Below the pieces are notes generated by a model that searched no databases, was not told the origin of the DNA, and worked only from the letters and a program-made list of their open reading frames with translations. DNA of 64,000 nucleotides. Source: JADKAV01 sp963732355. GTDB taxonomy: Bacteria; Actinomycetota; Actinomycetes; S36-B12; UBA10799. The DNA lies in NCBI GenBank assembly GCA_963732355.1, contig CAVSZD010000006.1, forward strand, positions 248,001 to 312,000, in the 5' to 3' direction. Shown here piece after piece: positions 15,622 to 24,589 of the stretch. The translations under genes were made by a program, and so were the position numbers. The stretch's first letter is position 1. The number at the start of each line of letters is the position of its first letter.

Positions 15622-18529
15622 ATGAGTGACACGTTGATGCTGTTGGTGGCCGGCTACCCGGATCCGCAGACCGCTCAGTCCGAGTTCGATGCCCTCGTTG
15701 ACCAGGTGCAGGGCAAACAGATCAGCAGCCGCGGGCTGATCCTGGTGGCCAAGGACGGCGACGGCAAAGTCACCGTGAGGGACACCGGCGATCACCTGGG
15801 CCGTAAGGGTGCCGGCTGGGGCGGTGGCGTCGGGGTTCTCGTGGGTCTGTTCGCGCCCCCTCTGCTCGCCTCGGTGGCTGTGGGCGCGGCGGCCGGCGCC
15901 GTGGTGGGGAAGTTCGCCGGCCATAAGGTCCGCGCAGCCATCGAGAGTCAGATCTCGGAGGCACTGAAACCCGGCTCTGCCGTGGTGATCGGTATCTTCC
16001 CGGCATCGCAGCGGCTCGCCGCGGAACAGGCGTTGCCGGGTGCGCCGCTGAAGTCCGTCGTGGAGTCCGACGACGACAGCATCGGCGAACTCAAGGCCGC
16101 CCTCGGCGAGGCGATGGGCAAGTTCAACCCGGACCGGACCGTCCTACCGGTGCCTGACCGGCAGTTCGGCGGCGTCATGGGGCACACCCTGGCCGACTCA
16201 GTCCCGGACTGGTCGTTCATCCCCGGCGTGCAGGCCCCGGACGAAGCTCCCAACGTCCTGGTCATCCTCATCGATGACGCCGGCTACGGGTCCATCGACT
16301 CGTTCGGCGGCCCCGTTACGACACCCACCTTCACGCGGGTTCAGAACATGGGCCTCACCTACAACCGCTTCCACGTGACTGCGGTCTGCTCCCCCACCCG
16401 CGCGGCGCTGCTGACCGGACGCAACCAGCACCGGGTCGGGTTCGGTTCCATCGCGGAGTACCCGGGCCCGTTCCCCGGCTACTCGGCCGCCAAACCCAAG
16501 AGCTGTACGGCCTTCCCCCGGATCCTGCGGGAGAACGGGTACGTGACCGGGGGGTTCGGCAAGTGGCACCTGACACCGGACAACGTCCAGGGCGCTGCGG
16601 GGCCGTTCGACCACTGGCCCAAGGCCTGGGGCTTCGACCACTGGTGGGGCTTCCTGTCCGGTGCCGCTGGCCAGTACGACCCGATCATCACCCAGGACGA
16701 CGCCATCATCGGCGTTCCCGAGGGCAAGGACGGCGAGCTCTACTACTTCCCCGACGACCTCACCGACAAGGCCGTCGAATGGCTGCACGCAGTGCGGGCA
16801 CAGGACGTCACCAAGCCGTGGATGATGTACTACTCGACCGGTTGCGCGCACGCCCCGCACCACGTCGCCCCGGAATGGGCCGACAAGTACAAAGGAATGT
16901 TCGACGACGGTTGGGACGCACTGCGCGAGCGCACCCTCGCCCGGCAGAAGGAGCTCGGGATCGTCCCGCAGGACACCGAGTTGACCCCGCGGCCGGATGT
17001 GTTCCCCGCGTGGGACTCCCTGAGCGACAGCCAGAAGAAGCTCTACGTCCGCCAGATGGAGGTATACGCCGGCTTCCAGGAGAACGCCGACTGGAACGTG
17101 GGGCGACTGCTCGACTCCATCGATGAGATGGGTGACCTCGAGAACACCCTCATCTTCTACATCTGGGGTGACAACGGCGCCAGCATGGAGGGAACCGTCA
17201 CCGGTTCCTTCAACGAGATGACCTTCCTCAACGGCATCGTGCTCGACGCCGACCACCAACTTGAACTGATCGACCAATACGGCGGCATCGAGGCCATCGG
17301 CGGCGACCACACTGCACCGCACGTGGCAGCCGCCTGGGCGCACGCGATGAACACGCCCTTCCAATGGGGCAAGCAGATGGCCAGCCATCTCGGCGGAACC
17401 CGAGACCCGATGGCGGTGGCGTGGCCGGCGCGCTTCGGTGCGGACTCCGCCGTACGCAGCGCAGTTCACCCACTGCATCGATATCGCGCCGACGATCCTC
17501 GAGGCCGCCGGGATCCCACAGCCGGACACCGTCGACGGCATCGCGCAGGAGCCGATGGACGGGACCAGTCTTCTGTACACGTTCGACGACGCCGGTGCCG
17601 CAGAGCAGCACACCACTCAGTACTTCGAGATGTTCGGCGGTCGTGCCATGTACAAGGACGGCTGGTGGGCGGCCTCGAGACCGGACCGCATCCCGTGGGA
17701 CTTCTCGGCGGAGACCCTGAGCAAGTTCGGCCCAGACGCCGACTGGGATCCCGACCGCGACGCCCCATGGGAGTTGTACGACCTGAGCAAGGACTTCTCG
17801 CAGGCGCACAACATCGCTGATCAGCACCCGGACAAGGTCGCCGAGCTCCAGGAGCTCTGGTGGCAGGAGGCCGAGCGCAACCGGGTGCTGCCGCTGTGGG
17901 CGGGAACCGCCATCATGTTCGGGATCCTGCCGCCGCTGCCGACGGTCACCCGCTTCCGGTTCGCCGGGGACGTGCAGAACGTCCAGCGCGGCATGATCCC
18001 GCGCATCTACGGGCGCTCCTACGCGATCGAGGCGGACCTGCACGTTCCTGAGGGAGGCGCGGAAGGTGTGATCGTCGCGAACGCCGACTTCATCGGTGGC
18101 TTCGGGTTATGGGTCGACTCGGACGGACTGCTGCATCACACGTATTCCCTGCTGGGGGTGGAGACCTACAAGCAGGTGGCGACCCAGAAGCTGCCCACCG
18201 GCGACGTGACGGTCAAGATGCTGTTCCGATCGGAAAAGCCGGTCCCGGGAAGCGGTGGCACGGTGACTCTGTTCGTCAACGACCAACAGGTGGGGCAAGG
18301 AACGATGCCACGTACGGTTCCGATCGCGTTCACCAGCTACGCGGGCATGGACATCGGGTGTGACAACGGCCTGGTCGTGGATCTCGACTACGAGCCCCAT
18401 GCTCCCTACGCATTCACCGGCGCCGTGCGGCAGGTCGTCTTCGACCTCTCCCCCGAGGACCATGAGACCCAGAAGTCGCTACACGCGCACACGATGAAAC
18501 ACGCCCTCGGGCACGGAGCGGCCGGCTGA
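15622..18529 (+). pseudogene. DUF1269-arylsulfatase fusion, interrupted by a frameshift
   Basis: Starts at ATG 15622 behind GAGAGGGA. Residues 1 to about 195 form a DUF1269-like domain with a glycine-zipper hydrophobic stretch; residues from about 210 are a type I sulfatase with ILIDDAGYG (metal Asp pair), CSPTRAALLTGR whose Cys near residue 256 would become formylglycine, GKWHL and WGDNGAS. The frame is lost at about 17461, where one extra G turns the expected VRS-QFTHCIDIAPT into nonsense ending at 17820. The true continuation is read in the next frame to 18529 and includes the family's ELYDLSKDFSQAHN block. It may be a pseudogene, a sequencing error or, less likely, programmed frameshifting. 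Substrates of the family are sulfate esters. Confidence 0.85.
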
Positions 18530-18612
18530 GGTCCACCCCGACCGGCCGGCACCTACGCTGGCAACAGGCAACTAGATTGTCGAAATCCAGCTTTGCCTCT
18601 GGCGCTCAACCG

Positions 18613-18942
18613 CTACCCCGCGGCGTCCGGCGCGCGATCGGTTTCATGTGCGACCAAACCGGTCGGGCTGGCGTGCAGCAGCACCTCGAACGCTGAGGCG
18701 CGGTCGGCCGCCGTCAGCATCACCGGAGCCGCTGCCACCTTCGCGTCGAAACTGCCGAAGCCGCGGCGCATGGAGCCCACGTCGCGCCAGTTCGTGGTCA
18801 TCAACCACATGTCAGGCTCGTCGGGGCTGCGGGCGACGCTGCCGTCGATGAAACCGTCAGCACCCGCAAGCGCCTCCAGTAATCTCCCGGCGAGCTCGAG
18901 GAACTCCTCGCCGGCCACATGTTCGGTCACAACGATCACCAC
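18613..18942 (-). CDS. ABM-superfamily (antibiotic biosynthesis monooxygenase-like) protein
   Basis: 109 residues beginning at GTG 18942. The pattern VIVVTEHVAGEEFLELAGRL, then MWLMTTNWRDVGSMRRGFGSFDAKVAAAPVM, fits the dimeric alpha-beta barrel of ABM-domain proteins. Members include monooxygenases and haem-degrading enzymes, but no cofactor residues are diagnostic here. It stands alone between the sulfatase and the DUF2127 gene. Confidence 0.55.
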   Translation of the reverse strand: MVIVVTEHVAGEEFLELAGRLLEALAGADGFIDGSVARSPDEPDMWLMTTNWRDVGSMRRGFGSFDAKVAAAPVMLTAADRASAFEVLLHASPTGLVAHETDRAPDAAG

Positions 18943-19000
18943 CCCAGAGTGCCATTGACTCGCGCGCGGGCCCGCGGGCGACCCCGGCTACCCTTAGCGG

Positions 19001-19807
19001 GTGCGATTGGCCCCGCGGCATTGGAGTACCGAGACCTGGTGGTGCTCGATACATGGCCACGTCGCGCCCGCCACCACCGCTCGGTACAACGGCGGCGAGT
19101 TGTCGGTGACGCTGGCAGATGGGACCCAACTCGCGCGCTGCCTTCGCTGTGACGCATGGGTGCACACGCCCACTCCCGCGGGTGCCCCGGCGGGCAACGA
19201 TCTGCCCCGGCCGTTGCGCGGAAAGGCCCTCGACGAACTCGTGGTCATCCGGGCGATCGCCGTCGAGCGTGGATTACACGTGCTCTTCTTCCTCGCCGTC
19301 GCCGTATTCCTGCTGCTTCTCGAACTCGGCCTGCCGGCTCTGCAGAACGACGCCCAGGCGATCCTGCCGGTGCTGGATCAGACCCGTAGTGGCCAGCAAG
19401 TGCTGACCCGTTGGCTGAACCGGCTCATCAACCTCGACGGTGGGCACGTTTGGGTACTGGCTGCCATGGCCTTGGGTTACGCCGCCCTCGAGGCTGTGGA
19501 ATCGGTGTTCCTGTGGAAGGGCAAGCGCTGGGCCGAGTACCTGACGGTCGTCGCGACCGCGGCGTTCCTGCCACTTGAGATCTACGAACTGCTCGAGAAA
19601 GCCAGTGCCGTGAAGGTGGCAGCGCTGCTCACGAACCTCGCGATCCTGGCCTACCTGATCTGGACCAAGCGGCTCTTCGGAGCACGCGGGGGCTTCGCCG
19701 GTCTGGAACGGGAGTTGGCCGCGGACGTGGACTGGGACTCACTGCACGTCCGCGCGCCGGTCAGCCCAACAACTTCGACTTCTGGGCCGCGAACTCCTCA
19801 TCGGTGA
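19001..19807 (+). CDS. DUF2127 membrane protein with zinc-ribbon-like N-terminus
   Basis: 268 residues from GTG 19001. The N-terminal part has WCSIHGHV and later RCLRCDAW, a Cys/His arrangement suggesting a bound metal. About four membrane segments follow between residues 90 and 225. DUF2127 proteins are membrane proteins of unknown function, frequent in actinobacteria. The last 47 bp overlap the 3' end of the convergent SHOCT gene, so one of the two C-termini may be variable. Confidence 0.75.
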   Translation: MRLAPRHWSTETWWCSIHGHVAPATTARYNGGELSVTLADGTQLARCLRCDAWVHTPTPAGAPAGNDLPRPLRGKALDELVVIRAIAVERGLHVLFFLAVAVFLLLLELGLPALQNDAQAILPVLDQTRSGQQVLTRWLNRLINLDGGHVWVLAAMALGYAALEAVESVFLWKGKRWAEYLTVVATAAFLPLEIYELLEKASAVKVAALLTNLAILAYLIWTKRLFGARGGFAGLERELAADVDWDSLHVRAPVSPTTSTSGPRTPHR

Positions 19808-20066
19808 GAATCCCCTGCTCGTGCAGGTCACCTAGTTGCTTCAACTGCTTGATCTTGTCGTCCATGCTTTCAGCGGCAGGCGCGGGAGCCGGGGCCGGGG
19901 CCGGCGCGGGAGCCGCGTACTGCTGCTGGGGCTGCGGCTCGGGCTGTTGCTCCTGCTGCTTCTTCTCCCAGCGACCGTACTGCCGCCTGGACACGCCGTT
20001 GGACACGGCAGTGGCGGTTCCAGCAACAACTGCGGTGCGGGCGACCCCGCGTAGCAAACCAGGCAT
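19761..20066 (-). CDS. SHOCT-domain small protein
   Basis: 101 residues: a hydrophobic N-terminal stretch with RTAVVAGTATAVSNGVSRRQ, a low-complexity Gln/Pro/Ala linker including an (AP)n run, and a C-terminal SHOCT motif (KIKQLKQLGDLHEQGILTDEEFAAQKSKLL). SHOCT tails are thought to mediate oligomerisation. The start shares one base with the stop of the upstream DUF6325 gene, so the two form an operon, a pairing that is common in actinobacteria. Confidence 0.85.
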   Translation of the reverse strand: MPGLLRGVARTAVVAGTATAVSNGVSRRQYGRWEKKQQEQQPEPQPQQQYAAPAPAPAPAPAPAAESMDDKIKQLKQLGDLHEQGILTDEEFAAQKSKLLG

Positions 20067-20521
20067 CAGGCGTTCTCCTCGTCATCGGCTTCAAGTGCGG
20101 CCAGCAGGGCATTGACCGGGATCCGTCCGTTGGCGACCAGCTGGGCGCCGGCACTGCGCAGCGCCGTAGCGAACGGTGCGGCCCAAGTGTTCTCGTAGAC
20201 CAGGATGGCACCGACCGCCCCCGGGCTGAGGATGGCCGCGGTGTCGGCGATGTCCTCTTCGGACAGCATCCCACTGCTGGCGCCGGCGAACATGGCTAAA
20301 TCCGTGGCCTGGTACTCGCGCAGGTCGTCGAGGCTGATCACAGCCACGTCCCCGCTCGCACTCTTGGCCATCAGTGCCACGTCGAGAACGCGGATCACGC
20401 CACGGTCGACCAGATCGAGGAGGTAGGGCAGTGCCTCACCTGTCGGATTGCCGTCGGGGTATTCGATCACGAGGTAGTCGACGGGCCCCAGTTGGACCTC
20501 GTCAGTGGTCGCTTCAGTCAT
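20066..20521 (-). CDS. DUF6325-family protein (DUF1269-like)
   Basis: 151 residues. The start LGPVDYLVIEYPDG, the middle ALMAKSASGDVAVISLDDL and the end VYENTWAAPFATALRSAGAQLVANGRIP match DUF6325. A related protein is encoded at 31220-31747. It is linked to the SHOCT gene downstream. The function is unknown; in other actinobacteria such genes lie among general-stress genes. Confidence 0.75.
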   Translation of the reverse strand: MTEATTDEVQLGPVDYLVIEYPDGNPTGEALPYLLDLVDRGVIRVLDVALMAKSASGDVAVISLDDLREYQATDLAMFAGASSGMLSEEDIADTAAILSPGAVGAILVYENTWAAPFATALRSAGAQLVANGRIPVNALLAALEADDEENA

Positions 20522-20580
20522 TTCGTCCCTTCCGCTCGAGGTTCAATCCTATGTCCGTGAACACAGCGCGCACCGTGAAC

Positions 20581-20985
20581 TCAGGCTTGCTTCATTTCCT
20601 TGCCGTGGACAATCACCGCATACAGGATGAAGACGTCGATCACGATGATCACGATGGCCCATACCGGGTAGACCGGCAACCAGATGAAGTTCACGATGAT
20701 GCTCAGGGTCACAAGGATCACGGCGATTGTGCGCCCGAACAGGTTCCCACGCATCACCAGGATCCCGGACAGCAGCAGCAACAGGCCCAGGATCATGTGA
20801 ACCCAGCCCCAGCCCGTCACGTTCAGGAACAGCGCACCCTCATCTCCGAAGATGACGAGGTCGCCATTGAAAACGGCGATCAGGCCCTGGATGGCCCACA
20901 GGGCACCGCCGATGACCATCATGATTCCGGCGAAGACCACCCAGCCGGTCCATCCCGTGGTCTCGTTCTGACCTGTACTCGACAT
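20581..20985 (-). CDS. DUF7144-type small membrane protein
   Basis: 134 residues with four membrane segments and a GWTGWVVFAGIMMVIGGALW start typical of this vacant family. ATG 20985 is set by the strong ribosome-binding site GGAGGGAG 7 bases upstream; the ORF to 21000 would include that site. Function unknown. About 195 bp upstream without a supported gene separate it from the divergent DUF2252 gene; I see no clear promoter consensus there. Confidence 0.7.
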   Translation of the reverse strand: MSSTGQNETTGWTGWVVFAGIMMVIGGALWAIQGLIAVFNGDLVIFGDEGALFLNVTGWGWVHMILGLLLLLSGILVMRGNLFGRTIAVILVTLSIIVNFIWLPVYPVWAIVIIVIDVFILYAVIVHGKEMKQA

Positions 20986-21181
20986 GTTGACTCCCTCCAA
21001 CGCAGGGCCCTATCGTCCCCACCGGCGCTAATCTAGGTATCTCGCCTTCGGGTGGGCATCACCCACACAGGGTGAGTGACACCGGCGATCCCCCACTGCG
21101 GGCGATTCGCCTGACGGCCGACCGGTCGCAGACTCAGGGACGAAGCCAGGTCCGCCCACCCGCACTCAGGAGGGAATCTCC

Positions 21182-22579
21182 ATGATCAACCTCACACCCC
21201 GCCTCACAGTCGCGCAACGCGAAGAGAAGGGCCGGCAGTCGCGTTCCCGCATCTCCCGCAGCGGCCACGCCGACTGGACCCCGCGGACCGACCGGCGCGA
21301 CCCAGTGGCCATCCTCGCCGCGCAGAACGAGCAACGCCTGTCATGGCTGGTCCCGATCCGTCACTCGCGAATGGCAGTCTCACCGTTCACGTTCTACCGA
21401 GGTGCCGCAGCCATCATGGCTGAGGACCTCGGCGGGACCACCGACAGCGGCCTCTGGGTACAGGACGGCGGCGATGCCCACCTGTCGAACTTTGGGGCTT
21501 ACGCCTCGCCGAGCCGGGAGTTGGTCTTCGACGCGAACGACTTCGACGAGACGCTGCCCGGGCCCTGGGAGTGGGATCTCAAACGCCTGGCAGCCAGTTT
21601 CGTGGTGGGCGGGCAACAGCGTGGTTTCGGTGCAGATGACTGCCGCGCGATCGCAGCACACGCAGTCAGGCACTACCGGGAGGCGATGGCTGACTACGCC
21701 CAGATGAAAGTGACCGACCTGTGGTACGACTTCCTCGACGTCAGCGCGGTCGAAGGATTCTCCGGCGTATCAAGCAAGGAACTCACCGATCGGGTCTCGA
21801 GGTTCGAATCGAGGGCCCGCAAGCGGACCAGCCTGCAGGCGCTGCGCAAGCTGACGACCCGCGAATCCGGCACTCTGAAGATCCGCAGCCAGCCGCCCCT
21901 GTTGGTGCCTATCGACGAGGTGCCCACCGACATCGACAAGGACGTGATGCGCGAAGCGGTGGCAAGTGCCTTGTCTCAGTACACGCAGACGACTGCTGAT
22001 CACATCCAGCTGCTGCTGTCACGCTTCGTGATGGTCGATATGGCGATCAAGGTCGTGGGAGTCGGCAGTGTGGGAACCCGCTGCTGGATCGTGCTCTTCG
22101 AGGGCCGCGACGGTGAGGACCCACTGTTCCTTCAGATCAAGGAAGCGGTCAACTCCGTCATGGAGGACCACCTACAACCCAGCGAGTACGACCATCAGGG
22201 ACGCCGGGTGGTGGAGGGGCAGCGACTCGTCCAGGCCCAGACGGACATCTTCTTGGGCTGGACCACCGGGCTGGAAGACCGCCAGTTCTACGTGCGTCAG
22301 TTGCGTGACTGGAAGGGCTCAGTCGACGTCGACCAGGGTGACCCCAAGCTATGGATGTTCTACGCCGCTCTGTGTGCGCGCACGCTGGCCCGCGGGCATG
22401 CCAGGTCCGGTGATCCTGTCGCCATAGCGGCCTATGCCGGGAAGTCCAACAAACTCGACGCGTCGATCGCGGAGTTCTCCGTCCGATACGCTCAACAGAA
22501 CCTCGCGGACTACGCGGCATTCCGGCAGGCCATCGCGGACGGGGTCCTGCCCATTGCCGCAGAGGGGACGGTCACATGA
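21182..22579 (+). CDS. DUF2252 (kinase-like fold) protein
   Basis: 465 residues. Motifs FYRGAAAIMAEDL, DGGDAHLSNFGAY and DANDFDETLPGPWEWDLKRLAAS correspond to the phosphotransferase-like catalytic loop (D-x-HLSNFG) and the DFD-type metal site, so an aminoglycoside-phosphotransferase-like fold is likely. The substrate is unknown. A clear AGGAGG lies 7 bp before ATG 21182. The PAP2 gene overlaps by 4 bp and the sulfatase-maturase follows, so these three form an operon. Confidence 0.85.
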   Translation: MINLTPRLTVAQREEKGRQSRSRISRSGHADWTPRTDRRDPVAILAAQNEQRLSWLVPIRHSRMAVSPFTFYRGAAAIMAEDLGGTTDSGLWVQDGGDAHLSNFGAYASPSRELVFDANDFDETLPGPWEWDLKRLAASFVVGGQQRGFGADDCRAIAAHAVRHYREAMADYAQMKVTDLWYDFLDVSAVEGFSGVSSKELTDRVSRFESRARKRTSLQALRKLTTRESGTLKIRSQPPLLVPIDEVPTDIDKDVMREAVASALSQYTQTTADHIQLLLSRFVMVDMAIKVVGVGSVGTRCWIVLFEGRDGEDPLFLQIKEAVNSVMEDHLQPSEYDHQGRRVVEGQRLVQAQTDIFLGWTTGLEDRQFYVRQLRDWKGSVDVDQGDPKLWMFYAALCARTLARGHARSGDPVAIAAYAGKSNKLDASIAEFSVRYAQQNLADYAAFRQAIADGVLPIAAEGTVT

Positions 22580-23160
22580 CAAATGTCGTGGAAGCGGCAG
22601 GCGCTGTGCACGAAGAGATGTCCCGCATGGATCGGGCCATCTACGGTGCCGTGGCAGGCACGCCGACGCCCTACCTCGACGACGGCCTGCGTGACCTGTC
22701 GCGGGCTGCCAACAAGTCGGTGCTGTGGCTGGCCGTCGCCGGCGGGCTCGCAGCTTTCGGAGGCGCCAAGGAGAAGCGCGCGGCGCTCACCGGCGTGGCC
22801 AGCATCGCGGCTGCCAGCCTGCTGGTGAACGCGGGGGTCAAGATGATCGCGCGCCGCGACCGACCGGATCGGCAACCGGGGGCCGACGACAGGTACGTCC
22901 CCATGCCCACCTCCACGTCGTTCCCCTCAGGGCATTCGGCGTCGGCTTTCGCCTTCGCGCAAGGCGTCTCCGCGCTGGCTCCGACCCTGTCCGTGCCTCT
23001 GCACCTGGCCGCGGGCGCCGTGGCCTATTCGCGGGTGCACACCGGCGTGCACTACCCGGGCGACGTCGTGGCCGGTTCCCTGATCGGCATCGTGACCGGG
23101 GGCACCGTCAGCCGGATCCTCAACGGCCGTCCCGGGCGCAGCCGCAACGCCAGCGGCTGA
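22576..23160 (+). CDS. PAP2-family membrane phosphatase
   Basis: 194 residues with the three-part phosphatase signature: K-x6-RP in KMIARRDRP, PSGH in FPSGHSASA, and SR-x5-H in SRVHTGVHYPGD. Several hydrophobic segments surround the motifs. Such enzymes dephosphorylate lipid pyrophosphates or phosphatidate. The start overlaps the DUF2252 stop (ATGA). Confidence 0.88.
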   Translation: MTNVVEAAGAVHEEMSRMDRAIYGAVAGTPTPYLDDGLRDLSRAANKSVLWLAVAGGLAAFGGAKEKRAALTGVASIAAASLLVNAGVKMIARRDRPDRQPGADDRYVPMPTSTSFPSGHSASAFAFAQGVSALAPTLSVPLHLAAGAVAYSRVHTGVHYPGDVVAGSLIGIVTGGTVSRILNGRPGRSRNASG

Positions 23161-23182
23161 GCCCGGCGGCAGGGCACAGCAC

Positions 23183-24526
23183 ATGACGAACGCCGCACCG
23201 CACCCCTTCCATGTGATGAGCAAGCCCACCGGCGCGATCTGCAATCTGGACTGCGACTACTGCTTCTTCCTGTCCAAGGAGGAGTTGTACCCCGGCAGCG
23301 GCTTCCGCATGGACGCCAGCGTCCACGAAGCCTACGTCGCCCAACTGCTTGCGGCCCATGCTGGCGTCGACGAGGTCGTCGTGGCGTTCCAGGGTGGCGA
23401 GCCGACCATGATGGGTCTGGACTTCTTCCGGCGAACGCTGGAGTTGCAGCGGCAGTACCGGCGTCCCGGCCAACAGATCCTCAACACGATCCAGACCAAC
23501 GCCACACTGATCACCGATGAGTGGGCCGACTTCTTCGGCGACAACGGTTTCCTGGTGGGCGTTTCGATCGACGGCCCGCGGCAGATGCACGACGCGTATC
23601 GCGTGGACAAAGGGGGGAAACCTACCTTCGACCGGGTCATGGCCGGCCTGGAGACCCTGCGCCGCCACGGCGTCGAATGGAACGCACTGACAACTGTGAA
23701 CGCCGCCAATGGCGATCACGGCCGAGACGTATACCGGTTCCTGCGCGACGAATTGGGTGCGCAGTTCATGCAGTTCATCCCGATCGTCGAGCGCGTTACA
23801 CCGCAGATGCTCGCTCTGACCGCCGACGGCTGGGGCGGAGGGCGACGGCCTCTGTACACACAGTCCGGCGATCAGGTGACGGCCCGGTCCGTCGGCGGTC
23901 AGCAGTACGGCCGCTTCCTGATCGACGTCTTCGAGGAGTGGGGCAGACACGATGTCGGGGATGTGTTCGTGCAGATCTTCGACACCGCTCTGGCGCACTG
24001 GCTGGGGATGGATCAGGTTGGGTTGTGCGTACACGCCCGGACCTGTGGCGACGCCGTGGCCCTGGAACACAATGGCGATCTCTACTCCTGCGACCACTAC
24101 GTGGAACCGGACTACCTGCTGGGCAACATCACCGAGGGTCGCACGATGCTGCAGATGGTCCAGTCACCGAAGCAGCGTGCCTTCGGCGAGGCCAAGCTGA
24201 CCACGCTGCCCCAGTACTGCCTGGACTGCGACGTGCGGTTCGCATGCAATGGGGGCTGCCCGAAAGACCGGTTCGCCACGGCGCCCACGGGCGAACCCGG
24301 CCTGCACTATCTCTGCGCGGGCTACAAACTGTTCTTCGGCCACGTGTCGCAACCCATGTCAGTGATGGCCGACCTGCTGCGATCGGGCAAGGAGGCGGTG
24401 GGCCTGCGCGACTGGTACGCACAGACCGACGCGGATCGGTCACGCAATGATCCCTGCTCGTGCGGCAGTGGCCTGAAATGGAAACGGTGCCACGGAGGGC
24501 GGCCTGGCGGCGCAGGTGCCACTTGA
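23183..24526 (+). CDS. radical SAM anaerobic sulfatase-maturase with C-terminal SEC-C motif
   Basis: 447 residues. The radical SAM cluster cysteines are C20, C24 and C27. The SPASM part supplies auxiliary-cluster cysteines, including CLDCDVRFACNGGCP. The family oxidises the active-site Cys or Ser of sulfatases to formylglycine without oxygen. The last 25 residues carry a SEC-C zinc motif (NDPCSCGSG...CHG), more usual in SecA. The target is probably the Cys-type sulfatase 5 kb upstream. It lies 22 bp behind the PAP2 gene and is likely cotranscribed with it. Confidence 0.9.
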   Translation: MTNAAPHPFHVMSKPTGAICNLDCDYCFFLSKEELYPGSGFRMDASVHEAYVAQLLAAHAGVDEVVVAFQGGEPTMMGLDFFRRTLELQRQYRRPGQQILNTIQTNATLITDEWADFFGDNGFLVGVSIDGPRQMHDAYRVDKGGKPTFDRVMAGLETLRRHGVEWNALTTVNAANGDHGRDVYRFLRDELGAQFMQFIPIVERVTPQMLALTADGWGGGRRPLYTQSGDQVTARSVGGQQYGRFLIDVFEEWGRHDVGDVFVQIFDTALAHWLGMDQVGLCVHARTCGDAVALEHNGDLYSCDHYVEPDYLLGNITEGRTMLQMVQSPKQRAFGEAKLTTLPQYCLDCDVRFACNGGCPKDRFATAPTGEPGLHYLCAGYKLFFGHVSQPMSVMADLLRSGKEAVGLRDWYAQTDADRSRNDPCSCGSGLKWKRCHGGRPGGAGAT

Positions 24527-24589
24527 GCCCACCGGCTCCAGAACAGCGATCGGCATCACTAGGGTGAGACCCGCATGAGGAGGTTCAGC

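Noticed and set aside
16198..17616. 472-codon minus-strand frame over the sulfatase
   Set aside because: Shadow frame; the plus strand has clear sulfatase motifs throughout.
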